NCBI RefSeq assembly: GCF_002795825.1
Contig: NZ_CP018800.1
Coordinates: 124,001 to 188,000, forward strand
DNA: 64,000 nt
DNA from: Mariprofundus ferrinatatus
Lineage (GTDB): Bacteria > Pseudomonadota > Zetaproteobacteria > Mariprofundales > Mariprofundaceae
Direction of reading: 5' to 3'
Part shown: piece by piece, positions 23,547-32,412 of the stretch
Layout of the letters: each line of letters starts with the position of its first letter
How positions within the stretch are numbered: the stretch's first letter is position 1
The notes under the pieces: generated by a model
The model's database searches: none
What the model was told of the DNA's origin: nothing
Seen by the model: only the letters and a program-made list of their open reading frames with translations
Made by a program: the position numbers and the translations under genes

Positions 23547-25009
23547 AGCCCTTCACCCCCTATCTGACCTGCATGCTGCTTCTTTCAGCGTGTGCCGTGG
23601 GCCCCGACTTCAAGGCGCCGGAGCCGCCAAAGGATGCAACCTACGGCAGCGCAGTCACAGCCGGGCACGATGGCGGGGCGTCGCCGAAGCTTGTGACCAG
23701 CGATGCCGTCCCGGAGCAGTGGTGGCAGCTGTTTCAATCCCGGTCACTGTCGCAACTTGTTGCGCAGGGGCTGGCCAACAGCCCGACACTGGCGGCAGCG
23801 CAAGCGAGACTGATCTCGGCGCGTGAAACGCTGGATGCCGACAGCGCCTGGGTACTGTTTCCCAGGGCCGACGCCGCACTGAACAGCTCACGGCAGAGGA
23901 TCTCAGGGGCCTCATTCGGCAATGCCGGCAACCCGCGCATCTTCACGGTGCATAATGCCGCGCTGCAGCTCAGCTATAGCATTGATGCATTTGGCGGCGG
24001 CCAGCGCTACCTGGAGCTGGGTGAAGCGGGCGTTGCATATGAGGCCTGTCAGCTTGAAGCGGCAAGGCTGACGCTGATCACCAATATCGTTACGGCAGCA
24101 GTAGCCGAGGCATCGCTGCGTGAGCAGGTCAAGGCAACCGAAGCGATTATTGCGGATGCCACCAGCCTGCTGGAGATGAGCGAAAAGCAGTTTGAACTTG
24201 GTGTCATCGGCAAGGCGGAGCTGCTCAGCCAGCGCACCACGCTGGCGCAAACCCGCAGCCAGCTGCCTCCCCTGCAGAAGGCCGTGGCCTCCATGCGCCA
24301 CCAGCTTGCCGTGCTTACCGGCAACATGCCGGATGGACAGGGCCAGCCGGAAATGGCGATGGATGAGCTGGTGCTGCCCGATGAGATTCCATTGACGATA
24401 GCTTCAGAGCTGACCCGCAGGCGCCCCGATGTGCTGGCCGCCGAAGCGGCACTGCACCAGGCCAATGCCCGGGTCGGCGTGGCAACGAGCAACATGTATC
24501 CCAAGCTCGCCTTGTCCGCCAGCTACGCAACAGAGGCAACAAAAATCGCCGATCTCTTCAATGCCGGCTCGGTGGTCTGGGGATTGGGGGCAGGCCTGAC
24601 CCAGCCGCTGTTCCGGGCCGGGGAGCTGCGCGCCAGAAGACGCGCCGCCCTGGCCGATTTCGATCAGGCGGCGGCTGACTATCGCCAGCGTGTTCTTACA
24701 GCCTTTGCAGATGTCGCGGATGCCCTCTCCGCCATTGCGCTGGATGGAAGGCTGCTGCGGCTGGAAACAGAGGCGGAAAAACTGGCTGGCGAGACACTCG
24801 CCATAGTGCGGGAGCAGCACAGCCAGGGGGCGGTCAGCCTGCTGATGCTGCTCGATGCCCAGCAGCGCTATCAGCAGCTGCGCATCAACCTGATCAGGGC
24901 TCGCGCTGCGATGTTTAACGACACAGCCGCCTTGATGTTTGCGCTCGGCGGCGGCTGGCAACAGGGCCATAGCAGTGGAAATGCGGATGTGATGGAGAAA
25001 CAGCAATGA
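23543..25009 (+). CDS. Outer-membrane efflux lipoprotein, NodT/OprM (TolC) family
   Basis: Outer-membrane channel of a tripartite pump, 488 aa, GTG start overlapping tetR. It has a signal with lipobox LLLSACAVGPDF (Cys at about 18), the classic NodT-family start. Two repeated OEP halves follow, with LAAAQARLISARETL, ELTRRRPDVLAAEAAL and ARVGVATSNMYPKLALSASY. It ends FALGGGWQ, as is typical. The gene precedes the adaptor with a 4-base ATGA overlap. Confidence 0.93.
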   Translation: MKPFTPYLTCMLLLSACAVGPDFKAPEPPKDATYGSAVTAGHDGGASPKLVTSDAVPEQWWQLFQSRSLSQLVAQGLANSPTLAAAQARLISARETLDADSAWVLFPRADAALNSSRQRISGASFGNAGNPRIFTVHNAALQLSYSIDAFGGGQRYLELGEAGVAYEACQLEAARLTLITNIVTAAVAEASLREQVKATEAIIADATSLLEMSEKQFELGVIGKAELLSQRTTLAQTRSQLPPLQKAVASMRHQLAVLTGNMPDGQGQPEMAMDELVLPDEIPLTIASELTRRRPDVLAAEAALHQANARVGVATSNMYPKLALSASYATEATKIADLFNAGSVVWGLGAGLTQPLFRAGELRARRRAALADFDQAAADYRQRVLTAFADVADALSAIALDGRLLRLETEAEKLAGETLAIVREQHSQGAVSLLMLLDAQQRYQQLRINLIRARAAMFNDTAALMFALGGGWQQGHSSGNADVMEKQQ

Positions 25010-26154
25010 GAAAAACTATGAGTAAACGCATGACTATTATGTTGATCAGCGTTGGCTGCGTGTTCGCTGCGATTGTCGGTTATCAGCTGTTTGTCGCCAG
25101 CATGATGAAGCAGTTCCTGTCGGCCAATGCGCAGCCCCCCGCCACGGTTACGGCAGTGCAGGTGGAGCGGCAGTTATGGCAGCCCCGGCTCGCATCGGTG
25201 GGCAGCCTGCGTGCAGTGCAAGGCGTCGATATCAGCGCAGAGGTGTCGGGTATGGTGAAGGAGATCCATTTTAAATCCGGTGATGAGGTGCAACAGGGCG
25301 ATCTGCTGCTGGAGTTGAACAGCGCCGAGGAGATGGCGCATCTGCAGGCCTTGACTGCAAGCCGCAAGCTGGCGGAGATCAACCACAAACGTAACCAGCA
25401 ACAGTTCAAGATTCACGCCATCAGTCAGGCACAGCTGGATGCGTCGCAAGCGGAGCTGGCCAGTCGCCGGGCGCAGGAGTCTCAGCAACAGGCCGTTATA
25501 GATAAAAAACATATTCGGGCGCCATTTTCAGGGCGGCTGGGAGTCAGTCGCATCAGCCAGGGGCAGTTTATTAATCCGGCCGAGCCGATTGTAAGCCTGC
25601 AGAACAGCCGGAGCCTCTATGTGGATTTCAATCTGCCGCAGAAATTCATTCCGCTGCTGGAGCCGGGCCAGGGTATCAGCGTCTCCCGGGCTCAGGATGA
25701 GACGGCTGAGGTCGCCGGCACGATCAGCGCCATCAATGCCGCTGTGGATAGCTCGACGCGTAATGTGCGCATCGAAGGGCGGATCGACAATAGAGACGGC
25801 ATGCTGCTGCCCGGCATGTTCGTCAATGTCAGGATCAATAGCGGCGAACCTCAGCGGCTGCTGACGCTGCCGCAGACGGCCATCAGCTATAACGCCTACG
25901 GCTCCACCCTGTTTGTCGCCAGGGCTGAGAAGGGTGCTGAACAGCCCGACTCTCAGCCCCGGCTGCTGGCACAACAGGTGTTTGTGAAGACCGGTGAAAA
26001 ACGCGGTGACCAGGTCGCCATCCTGGAGGGGATCGAGGAGGGGGATACAGTCGTGACCTCCGGCCAGTTGAAGCTGAAAAACGGCACACCGTTGATTATT
26101 AACAATGCCGTATTGCCTGCCAACGAAGCGGCACCGAAGCCGGAGGAGAGGTAG
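25006..26154 (+). CDS. RND efflux periplasmic adaptor (membrane fusion protein)
   Basis: 382 aa. One N-terminal transmembrane segment (MTIMLISVGCVFAAIVGYQL) anchors it. Domains in order: barrel-sandwich half (DISAEVSGMVKEIHFKSGDE), helical hairpin (about 100-165), second half (IRAPFSGRLGVSRISQGQFI), beta-barrel (LYVDFNLPQKFIPLLEPGQ) and membrane-proximal domain. It links the inner-membrane pump encoded next to the channel encoded before. Closest in feel to MexJ/VexC-like adaptors; the drug spectrum cannot be read. Confidence 0.92.
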   Translation: MRKTMSKRMTIMLISVGCVFAAIVGYQLFVASMMKQFLSANAQPPATVTAVQVERQLWQPRLASVGSLRAVQGVDISAEVSGMVKEIHFKSGDEVQQGDLLLELNSAEEMAHLQALTASRKLAEINHKRNQQQFKIHAISQAQLDASQAELASRRAQESQQQAVIDKKHIRAPFSGRLGVSRISQGQFINPAEPIVSLQNSRSLYVDFNLPQKFIPLLEPGQGISVSRAQDETAEVAGTISAINAAVDSSTRNVRIEGRIDNRDGMLLPGMFVNVRINSGEPQRLLTLPQTAISYNAYGSTLFVARAEKGAEQPDSQPRLLAQQVFVKTGEKRGDQVAILEGIEEGDTVVTSGQLKLKNGTPLIINNAVLPANEAAPKPEER

Positions 26155-26155
26155 G

Positions 26156-29100
26156 GTGCGCTACACCGATATCTTTATCCGCAGGCCGGTCCTGGCCACG
26201 ACCATCAGCCTGCTGCTGCTGGTGCTGGGGTTGCAGGCCATTCTTGATATGCCGATTCGGCAATATCCGGAAACGCAGAATGCCGTGGTGACGGTGAGTA
26301 CAGCCTATTATGGTGCCGATGCCGAGACGGTTTCCGGCTTTATCACCCAGCCGCTGGAGAGTGCCGTTGCACAGGCTGAAGGCATTGACTATCTCTCATC
26401 CGTCAGTGTCAGCGGGGCCTCCACTGTCACCGCCACCCTGCGCTTGAATCATGACTCCAACCGGGCCTTGACCGATATCAACGCCAAGGTGAATGCCGTA
26501 TTGAATCAGCTCCCTGCCGAGGCGCAGCAGCCGGTGCTCACCGTGCAGGTCGGCGAGACCATTGCCTCGATGTACATGGGATTTTTCAGTGATGTGCTGG
26601 CGAGCAACAGTGTCACGGACTATCTGTTGCGCGTGGTGAAGCCGCAGATCGATGGTATCGAGGGGGTGCAGCGCGCCGAGATTATCGGGGCACGCCAGTT
26701 TGCCCTGCGAGCATGGCTCGATCCCGCCCGCATGGCGGCCTTTGGCATTTCAGCTTCCGATGTCTACGCGGCCCTGGCGGCAAACAATTATCTCGCGGCC
26801 CTGGGCAGCAGCAAGGGGCAGATGGTCAGCGTTGAACTCAATGCGGCCACCAGCCTGCACTCGGTGGATGAGTTCAAACAGCTGGCCATCCGCGAGAGCA
26901 ACGGCGCCATCGTACGCCTGCAGGATGTCGCCAATGTGATGCTGGGGGCGGAGGATTATAACCTGACCACGGCCTTTGGCGGCAAGAAGTCGGTATTTAT
27001 CGGTATCAAGGTGGCTCCCGATGCCAATGTGCTGGAGGTGATCAAGCGCGTGCGCGACGCCTTCCCGGCCATACAGGCAGAGATGCCCAACGGCCTGACC
27101 GGCAAGATTGTCTATGACGGTACCAGGTTTATTGAAAGCTCCATTGACGAGGTGATCAAAACACTGGTTGAGGCGCTGCTGATTGTCGCCTTTGTGGTCT
27201 TCATCTTTCTCGGCAACTGGCGTGCGGTCATTGTGCCGCTGGTGGCCATTCCGCTCTCGCTGGTCGGCGCATTTTTTATTATGCAGTCGCTCGGTTACAC
27301 CATCAACCTGCTCACCCTGCTCTCGCTTGTGCTGGCCATCGGGCTGGTGGTCGATGATGCCATTATCGTGGTGGAGAATGTCGATCGCCATATGCACCAT
27401 GAGGGCAAGAGCCCGTTTGAGGCGGCGATCATGGCCGCGCGCGAGCTGGGCGGTCCGATTATCGCCATGACCGTGGTTCTGATCGCCGCCTATGTGCCGA
27501 TCGGTTTTCAGGGCGGCCTTACCGGCGCCCTGTTCAGTGAATTCGCCTTTACCCTGGCCGGTGCCGTCACCATCTCCGGCATCGTGGCGCTCACCCTCTC
27601 GCCGATGATGACCTCCAAGATGTTCAGGCCCAAACAGCAGCAGAGCCCGCTGGTGATCTTTATTGATCGCCAGTTTTCACGCCTGCACGACGCCTACCGG
27701 CGCAGGTTAACCGGCACACTGGCGACATGGCCTGTGATGGTGGTGATGGGGGGGCTGCTGCTGGTCGGAGTGGTCTATCTGTTTGCCACCTCCAAGGCGG
27801 AGCTGGCGCCGCAGGAGGATCAGGGCATTGTACTGGCCCATGTTGCCGGCGCCCCCAATGCCACCGCCCAGCAGATGGGGGTCTATGCCGATCAGGCCTT
27901 CGAACTGGCAAGGGATCTGCCCGAATATGACCAGATGTTCCAGCTCACCGGCATGCCAACGATCAACCAGGGGATTGGCGGCGTAATGTTCAAGCCGTGG
28001 GATGAGCGCGACCGCAGCGCTGCAGAACTGCAGCAGATTCTGCAGCAGAAGTGGAATACGATTGCCGGTGCACATGTTGCCGCATTTCAGTTTCCGGCCC
28101 TGCCCGGCTCCGGCGGTCTGCCGCTGCAGTTTGTTATCAAAACCACCGAGTCCTTCGAGAATCTGAATGAGATTGTCGGCAAGGTGCTGGCCAGGGCGCA
28201 GGCCAGCGGCATGTTTTTCTTTATTGATTCCGATCTGAAGATCGATAAACCGCAGAGTACACTGGTGGTGGATCGTGACATGGCGACCAGCCTCGGCCTG
28301 ACCCAGCAGGATATCGGCGCATCCCTCGGTGCAGCTCTTGCAGGCGGTTATGTGAACTATTTCTCTATAGGCGGCCGCTCTTATCGCGTGATGCCGCAGG
28401 TCGGGCAGGAGTTCCGGCTGAATCCCGAGCAGGTGCTTGATTATTATATCCGGACACCGGCCGGAGATATGATTTCCGCGTCCACCATCGCATCGATCTC
28501 CTATGAGGTGGTGCCGGAGTCGATCAACCGTTTCCAGCAGCTCAATTCAGCCACGATCATGGGCGTGTATGCGCCGGGTGTATCGCAGCAGCAGGTGCTC
28601 GATTTTATGCGCAACATCCTGAATGAGGAGGCGCCCAGCGGTTACACGGCCGATTATGCCGGGCCGTCGCGCCAGTATATGCAGGAGTCGGGCGGATTTG
28701 TCTTCACCATGCTGTTCGCCATCGTGATTGTCTTTCTCGCGCTCTCCATCCAGTTCAACAGTTTCCGCGATCCGCTGGTGATTCTGGTTTCCGTTCCTCT
28801 GGCACTGCTGGGGGCACTGCTGTTTATCAATGTCGGCCTCGCCTCGATCAATATCTATACACAGGTAGGATTGGTGACGCTGATGGGGCTGATCAGTAAG
28901 CATGGTATCCTGATGGTTCAGTTTGCCAACGAACTGCAGCTCAAAGGCAGGTCGAAACTCGATGCAATCATCGAAGCGTCCAGTGTGCGTCTGCGTCCGA
29001 TTCTGATGACCACGGCAGCGATGGTGCTGGGGGTTATTCCGCTGGTACTGGCCAGTGGTGCGGGTGCGGCCGGGCGCTATTCCATGGGGCTGGTGATATT

Positions 29101-29233
29101 TACCGGCCTCTCCATCGGCACGCTGTTCACCCTGTTTGTGGTGCCGGCCGTTTACATGCTGCTGGCCAGGGACCGTAGGGAAGAGCTCCTCAACAGTGAA
29201 CGGGAAGTGAACGCTTCAGAGGGGTTGGCGTAA
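26156..29233 (+). CDS. RND efflux permease (AcrB/MexK-like, HAE1)
   Basis: Proton-driven inner-membrane transporter, 1025 aa from GTG 26156 with GGAGGAGAG upstream; an earlier ATG at 26105 lies inside the adaptor gene. It has the standard start YTDIFIRRPVLATTISLLLL, QYPETQNAVVTVSTAYYGAD, the TM4 motif LVLAIGLVVDDAIIVVENVD with the two essential Asp, and the second-half equivalents to GLISKHGILMVQFANE. Two large periplasmic loops and about 12 membrane helices are expected. Substrate unknown. Confidence 0.95.
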   Translation: MRYTDIFIRRPVLATTISLLLLVLGLQAILDMPIRQYPETQNAVVTVSTAYYGADAETVSGFITQPLESAVAQAEGIDYLSSVSVSGASTVTATLRLNHDSNRALTDINAKVNAVLNQLPAEAQQPVLTVQVGETIASMYMGFFSDVLASNSVTDYLLRVVKPQIDGIEGVQRAEIIGARQFALRAWLDPARMAAFGISASDVYAALAANNYLAALGSSKGQMVSVELNAATSLHSVDEFKQLAIRESNGAIVRLQDVANVMLGAEDYNLTTAFGGKKSVFIGIKVAPDANVLEVIKRVRDAFPAIQAEMPNGLTGKIVYDGTRFIESSIDEVIKTLVEALLIVAFVVFIFLGNWRAVIVPLVAIPLSLVGAFFIMQSLGYTINLLTLLSLVLAIGLVVDDAIIVVENVDRHMHHEGKSPFEAAIMAARELGGPIIAMTVVLIAAYVPIGFQGGLTGALFSEFAFTLAGAVTISGIVALTLSPMMTSKMFRPKQQQSPLVIFIDRQFSRLHDAYRRRLTGTLATWPVMVVMGGLLLVGVVYLFATSKAELAPQEDQGIVLAHVAGAPNATAQQMGVYADQAFELARDLPEYDQMFQLTGMPTINQGIGGVMFKPWDERDRSAAELQQILQQKWNTIAGAHVAAFQFPALPGSGGLPLQFVIKTTESFENLNEIVGKVLARAQASGMFFFIDSDLKIDKPQSTLVVDRDMATSLGLTQQDIGASLGAALAGGYVNYFSIGGRSYRVMPQVGQEFRLNPEQVLDYYIRTPAGDMISASTIASISYEVVPESINRFQQLNSATIMGVYAPGVSQQQVLDFMRNILNEEAPSGYTADYAGPSRQYMQESGGFVFTMLFAIVIVFLALSIQFNSFRDPLVILVSVPLALLGALLFINVGLASINIYTQVGLVTLMGLISKHGILMVQFANELQLKGRSKLDAIIEASSVRLRPILMTTAAMVLGVIPLVLASGAGAAGRYSMGLVIFTGLSIGTLFTLFVVPAVYMLLARDRREELLNSEREVNASEGLA

Positions 29234-29247
29234 ACCTGAGTGAGCGT

Positions 29248-30060
29248 TTAGTTGTTGAGGTTTCCGGCCGCTTCACCGGTGGCGAGCTCGAAAAGTTCGG
29301 CGGATTTTGCAGGAGAGCGTGAGGTGATCAGCCTGAGCAGCTGCAAGCCGCTGATCAGAGAGACGTCGCAGGTCTCTGAAAAATTGCGTGCATCTTCGGT
29401 GAACGACGAGGCGGTGGCAAAATATGATTTGCCGATACCGGTCTGATCGACAATGCCACAGAACTCCAGAATGTCGCCGGCATTCACGGGATCACTGCTC
29501 GCTTTGCACTTGGCAATGGCGACAGGCGACTCCGGCGAATTTCCTGCATAGAGGTCGAGATCGGCGCCGCAGTCGCTCTCCCGGGCAAGCAGCCCCAGAT
29601 CCTCGAACAGCGCCCTGCAGAGCGTTTTAAAGCGGCCTTTTGAAAGCGACTGCAACAGCTCGAGGCTCCACTCCTGAGCAGCCTCCCCGGCAACATCTGC
29701 TGCTTCTGCCGGAGCCTTCACAGCCGCATCGGGGGTGGCCGGAGCAGCTTTTGTGCGGGCTCTATTGCCGGAGGGGCGGCCTGCGAAGAGTGCCTTTCCG
29801 AGACCGTACAGTGCGACAATGAACAGGCTTGCCGCCAGGAAATAAGAGAGCAGCTCGGCGCCGCTGACAATGCCCCGCTTAAAGGCGAAACCCGCCTGGG
29901 TCGCACCGGCAGGGAAAATCGCCTGTATGAAGTAAGGGATAAGCAGAGATCCCGCTGCAAGCACACCGGTAGCCCACCAGGGGAGGGCCAAAATAGTCTC
30001 TATCCATGTTTTTGCTCTTCTTGCCATTGGTCCGTCACGAGCGGGGTTGCTTTGCTCCAT
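29248..30060 (-). CDS. Membrane protein with Mrr-like restriction-endonuclease-fold domain
   Basis: 270 aa. Two hydrophobic segments in the first half (TILALPWWATGVLAAGSLLI and LLSYFLAASLFIVALYGLG), then an Ala-rich linker (about 100-130), then a C-terminal domain like the Mrr catalytic fold: FKTLCRALFEDLGLLA, Asp in GADLDLY, and AIAKCKASS, giving the D ... xxK pattern. FATASSFTEDARNFSE matches the closing part of such domains. The usual Glu/Gln before xK is Ala (AKCK), so activity is uncertain. Starts at 30060 or 30027 are both possible. It lies downstream of hpf-pcm. Confidence 0.72.
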   Translation of the reverse strand: MEQSNPARDGPMARRAKTWIETILALPWWATGVLAAGSLLIPYFIQAIFPAGATQAGFAFKRGIVSGAELLSYFLAASLFIVALYGLGKALFAGRPSGNRARTKAAPATPDAAVKAPAEAADVAGEAAQEWSLELLQSLSKGRFKTLCRALFEDLGLLARESDCGADLDLYAGNSPESPVAIAKCKASSDPVNAGDILEFCGIVDQTGIGKSYFATASSFTEDARNFSETCDVSLISGLQLLRLITSRSPAKSAELFELATGEAAGNLNN

Positions 30061-30126
30061 GCCCCCGAAGCATCCATTGCTAACTCTTATCTTAGCAGCG
30101 AAATCATATTCTGCTATCGGACAACA

Positions 30127-30759
30127 TCAATCCTGCGTTTGCCCTTTTCCGGTCAGCGGTACAAAACGGACCGGAAGCTTCGGTGCGGCCCTGATCACCC
30201 CCTGCCGTTTCTCCAGCAGTATCAGCTCCTGTGACGAGAAGGGGCTGCCGACGGGAATCACCAGTCGCCCCCCCTCAACGAGCTGGTCGAGCAGTGGCTG
30301 TGGAACCTGTTCTGCCGCGGCGGTGACGATAATGGCATCGAAGGGGGCTGCCTCCGGCCAGCCATCGTGGCCGTCACCGAGGCGGACAGTGATATTGTCG
30401 TAGTGCAGCTGGCGCAGCTTTTCAGCAGCGCGCCGGGCAAGCTCCGGAACGATTTCAATGGAATAGACGTGATCGACAAGCCGGGAGATGACGGCGGCGT
30501 TGTAACCCGAACCGGTACCCAGCTCGAGCACGTGATCGCTCGGCTCAAGGCGGGCCAGCTCGCACATGTAGGCCACGATATAGGGCTGCGATATGGTCTG
30601 GTGAAAGCCGATGGGGAGCGGGAAATCACCATAGGCGTCGCATCTGTCTTGCGGCAGCACGAAGCGGTGGCGCGGCACCGTCCGCATCGCTTCCAGCACG
30701 CGCGCATCGTGTACGCCGCGATGCTCGATCTGATCGCGCACCATATCATGCAGTGGCAT
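30127..30759 (-). CDS. pcm: Protein-L-isoaspartate O-methyltransferase
   Basis: Repairs isoaspartyl residues in aged proteins using SAM. 210 aa. Seen: RVLEAMRTVPRHRFV, GFHQTISQPYIVAYM (the substrate-region signature), motif I VLELGTGSGYNAAV, and DAIIVTAAAEQVPQPLLDQL. It starts 20 bases after hpf on the same strand and is probably co-transcribed with it, a pairing that fits stationary-phase survival. Confidence 0.95.
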   Translation of the reverse strand: MPLHDMVRDQIEHRGVHDARVLEAMRTVPRHRFVLPQDRCDAYGDFPLPIGFHQTISQPYIVAYMCELARLEPSDHVLELGTGSGYNAAVISRLVDHVYSIEIVPELARRAAEKLRQLHYDNITVRLGDGHDGWPEAAPFDAIIVTAAAEQVPQPLLDQLVEGGRLVIPVGSPFSSQELILLEKRQGVIRAAPKLPVRFVPLTGKGQTQD

Positions 30760-30779
30760 GGTCGCTTCCGTTATCGGAT

Positions 30780-31115
30780 TTAGCTGCCGCCGTGCAGCCT
30801 TGCCTCGCCGCTGCGCCTCTCGCTGTGCTCCTTGAGTCTTCTCTCTGCGGCATCGAAAGCGTCGCGGATGGCGACATAGATATCCTCATTCGGTTCATGT
30901 TTGATCATCAGCTCTTCGCCGGGAAGCGTGATGAGGATGCGGACTTCGTAGCTCTCCCCCTTCTGTTTGTGATGGTGCGGGGCATCGACGGTGACACGGC
31001 AGCCGATGATGCGTTCTGAAAAGTGCTCCAGTTTGTCTGCCCTGCCCTGAATGCGCGCTTCGGCTGCATCGGAGAGTGAGAGATTGTGGACGGTAATCTG
31101 TAAAGGTCGCTGCAT
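30780..31115 (-). CDS. hpf: Short ribosome hibernation promoting factor (HPF/RaiA family)
   Basis: 111 aa. It has the compact beta-alpha-beta fold of HPF/YfiA: MQRPLQITVHNLSLSDAAEA, RIIGCRVTVDAPHHHKQKG and EDIYVAIRDAFDAAERRLKE. It lacks the long C-terminal dimerisation domain of long HPF. It binds the 30S decoding region and silences ribosomes in stationary phase. AGGAGGCGG stands before the ATG on the minus strand. Confidence 0.9.
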   Translation of the reverse strand: MQRPLQITVHNLSLSDAAEARIQGRADKLEHFSERIIGCRVTVDAPHHHKQKGESYEVRILITLPGEELMIKHEPNEDIYVAIRDAFDAAERRLKEHSERRSGEARLHGGS

Positions 31116-31247
31116 AGGCCGCCTCCTGTATGACTATTATAGACCAAGCCGGAGGAGGTGGCTGCATCCATGCGACAATTTGTCGCTTTTCGATGATCAT
31201 TGTAAAAGTAGTTTCGCATGCATGTTTTTTAGCCATAGAGTACGCTG

Positions 31248-31260
31248 ATATGTCACATAT
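31248..31260. promoter_or_regulatory. Short palindrome upstream of second efflux operon
   Basis: ATATGT-C-ACATAT, 19 bases before the adaptor ATG. A 13-base symmetric site could be an operator, but there is no adjacent regulator gene and AT-rich palindromes of this size occur by chance. Confidence 0.3.
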
Positions 31261-31278
31261 TATTGCGAGCATCACGAT

Positions 31279-32364
31279 ATGAATCTCTGCCGGTTCTCTC
31301 CCCCCCTTTTGATTGCAGCACTGCTGACACTGCTGGCAGGCGGCTGTTCGGAGCAGGGGAGTGGTTCCGGAGAGGCCACCGGCAAGCCGGTTGTGGTGCT
31401 GAAGACATATGCTGTCACCCTGCACGACCGGGTCGAAGCGCTTGGAACAGCGCAGGCCGGCGAAGCTGTCACGATTACCGCACGGGTGGCCGGCAGGCTC
31501 GAAGAGGTCGCTTTCAGTGACGGCCAGTTGGTGCGCAAAGGCGATCTGATTGTACGCATGGATCAGGATGAGGAGCTGGCGCAGCTTGCCGCCGCCGAGG
31601 CACAGCTTGCCGAGCACAAGCGGGAGATCCAACGGCTTGAAACACTTCTCTCACGCAAGGCCGCGGCAGGCCGCGATCTGGATGAGCGCAGAACTCTTGC
31701 CGCGATTTCGGCCAGCAACATACAGGAGATCAGGGCACGCATTGCCGAGTTGACCCTTACCGCACCGTTTGACGGCAGGCTCGGTATCCGCCGGGTGAGT
31801 CCCGGCGCGCTGGTGCAGCCCGGCACGGTGATTACCACCCTCGACGCGGCCGGCGCGATCAAGCTCGATTTCACCATCCCGTCCACCCAGCTGCAGGGGC
31901 TGAAGGCAGGCTCTGCCGTTGAGGCGACGGGCGAGGCGCAACCCGGCAAGCGTTTCACCGGCCTGGTTTCCGCCATCGATTCGCGGATTGATCCTGTGAC
32001 CCGTTCCATTTTCCTGCGTGCCGTGATCGACAATACGGAGGGGCTGTTGCTGCCCGGAAGTCTGATGCGGGTGGTGCTGCGCAAGAATGAGCGGCAGGCC
32101 GTTGTGGTTCCGGAAGAGGCGGTTACGCAGAAGCAGGAGAAGCATCTCCTTACCCTGGTCGGTGCTGACGGCAGGGCGGAGATCAGGGCGGTAGAGATCG
32201 GTCTGCGCGCGGGTGGTCTGGTTGAGATCAGCAGGGGGCTTAAGGCCGGTGAGCTGGTGGTGGTACGCGGCATGGGCTTTGTCCAGAACGGTAAGCCGGT
32301 GAGCATCAGCGAAACATGGACGGCGATTCCGGAGCGTGATGGTGCCGCGGAAGCGGCCCGGTAA
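31279..32364 (+). CDS. RND efflux periplasmic adaptor lipoprotein
   Basis: 361 aa, first gene of the second efflux operon. It has a signal with lipobox (LLTLLAGGC, Cys about 23), so it is lipid-anchored, unlike the adaptor at 25006. It has barrel-sandwich halves (TITARVAGRLEEVAFSDGQL and LTAPFDGRLGIRRVSPGALV) around a helical hairpin, and the beta-barrel run IKLDFTIPSTQLQGLKAG. It belongs to the MexE/MdtE-like HlyD_D23 class. The permease and channel follow in that order, the reverse position of the channel compared with the first cluster. Confidence 0.92.
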   Translation: MNLCRFSPPLLIAALLTLLAGGCSEQGSGSGEATGKPVVVLKTYAVTLHDRVEALGTAQAGEAVTITARVAGRLEEVAFSDGQLVRKGDLIVRMDQDEELAQLAAAEAQLAEHKREIQRLETLLSRKAAAGRDLDERRTLAAISASNIQEIRARIAELTLTAPFDGRLGIRRVSPGALVQPGTVITTLDAAGAIKLDFTIPSTQLQGLKAGSAVEATGEAQPGKRFTGLVSAIDSRIDPVTRSIFLRAVIDNTEGLLLPGSLMRVVLRKNERQAVVVPEEAVTQKQEKHLLTLVGADGRAEIRAVEIGLRAGGLVEISRGLKAGELVVVRGMGFVQNGKPVSISETWTAIPERDGAAEAAR

Positions 32365-32412
32365 TCAGCGGCATGATCGACATGTTCAAATATCTTCTGA
32401 CAGCAGGCAGTG

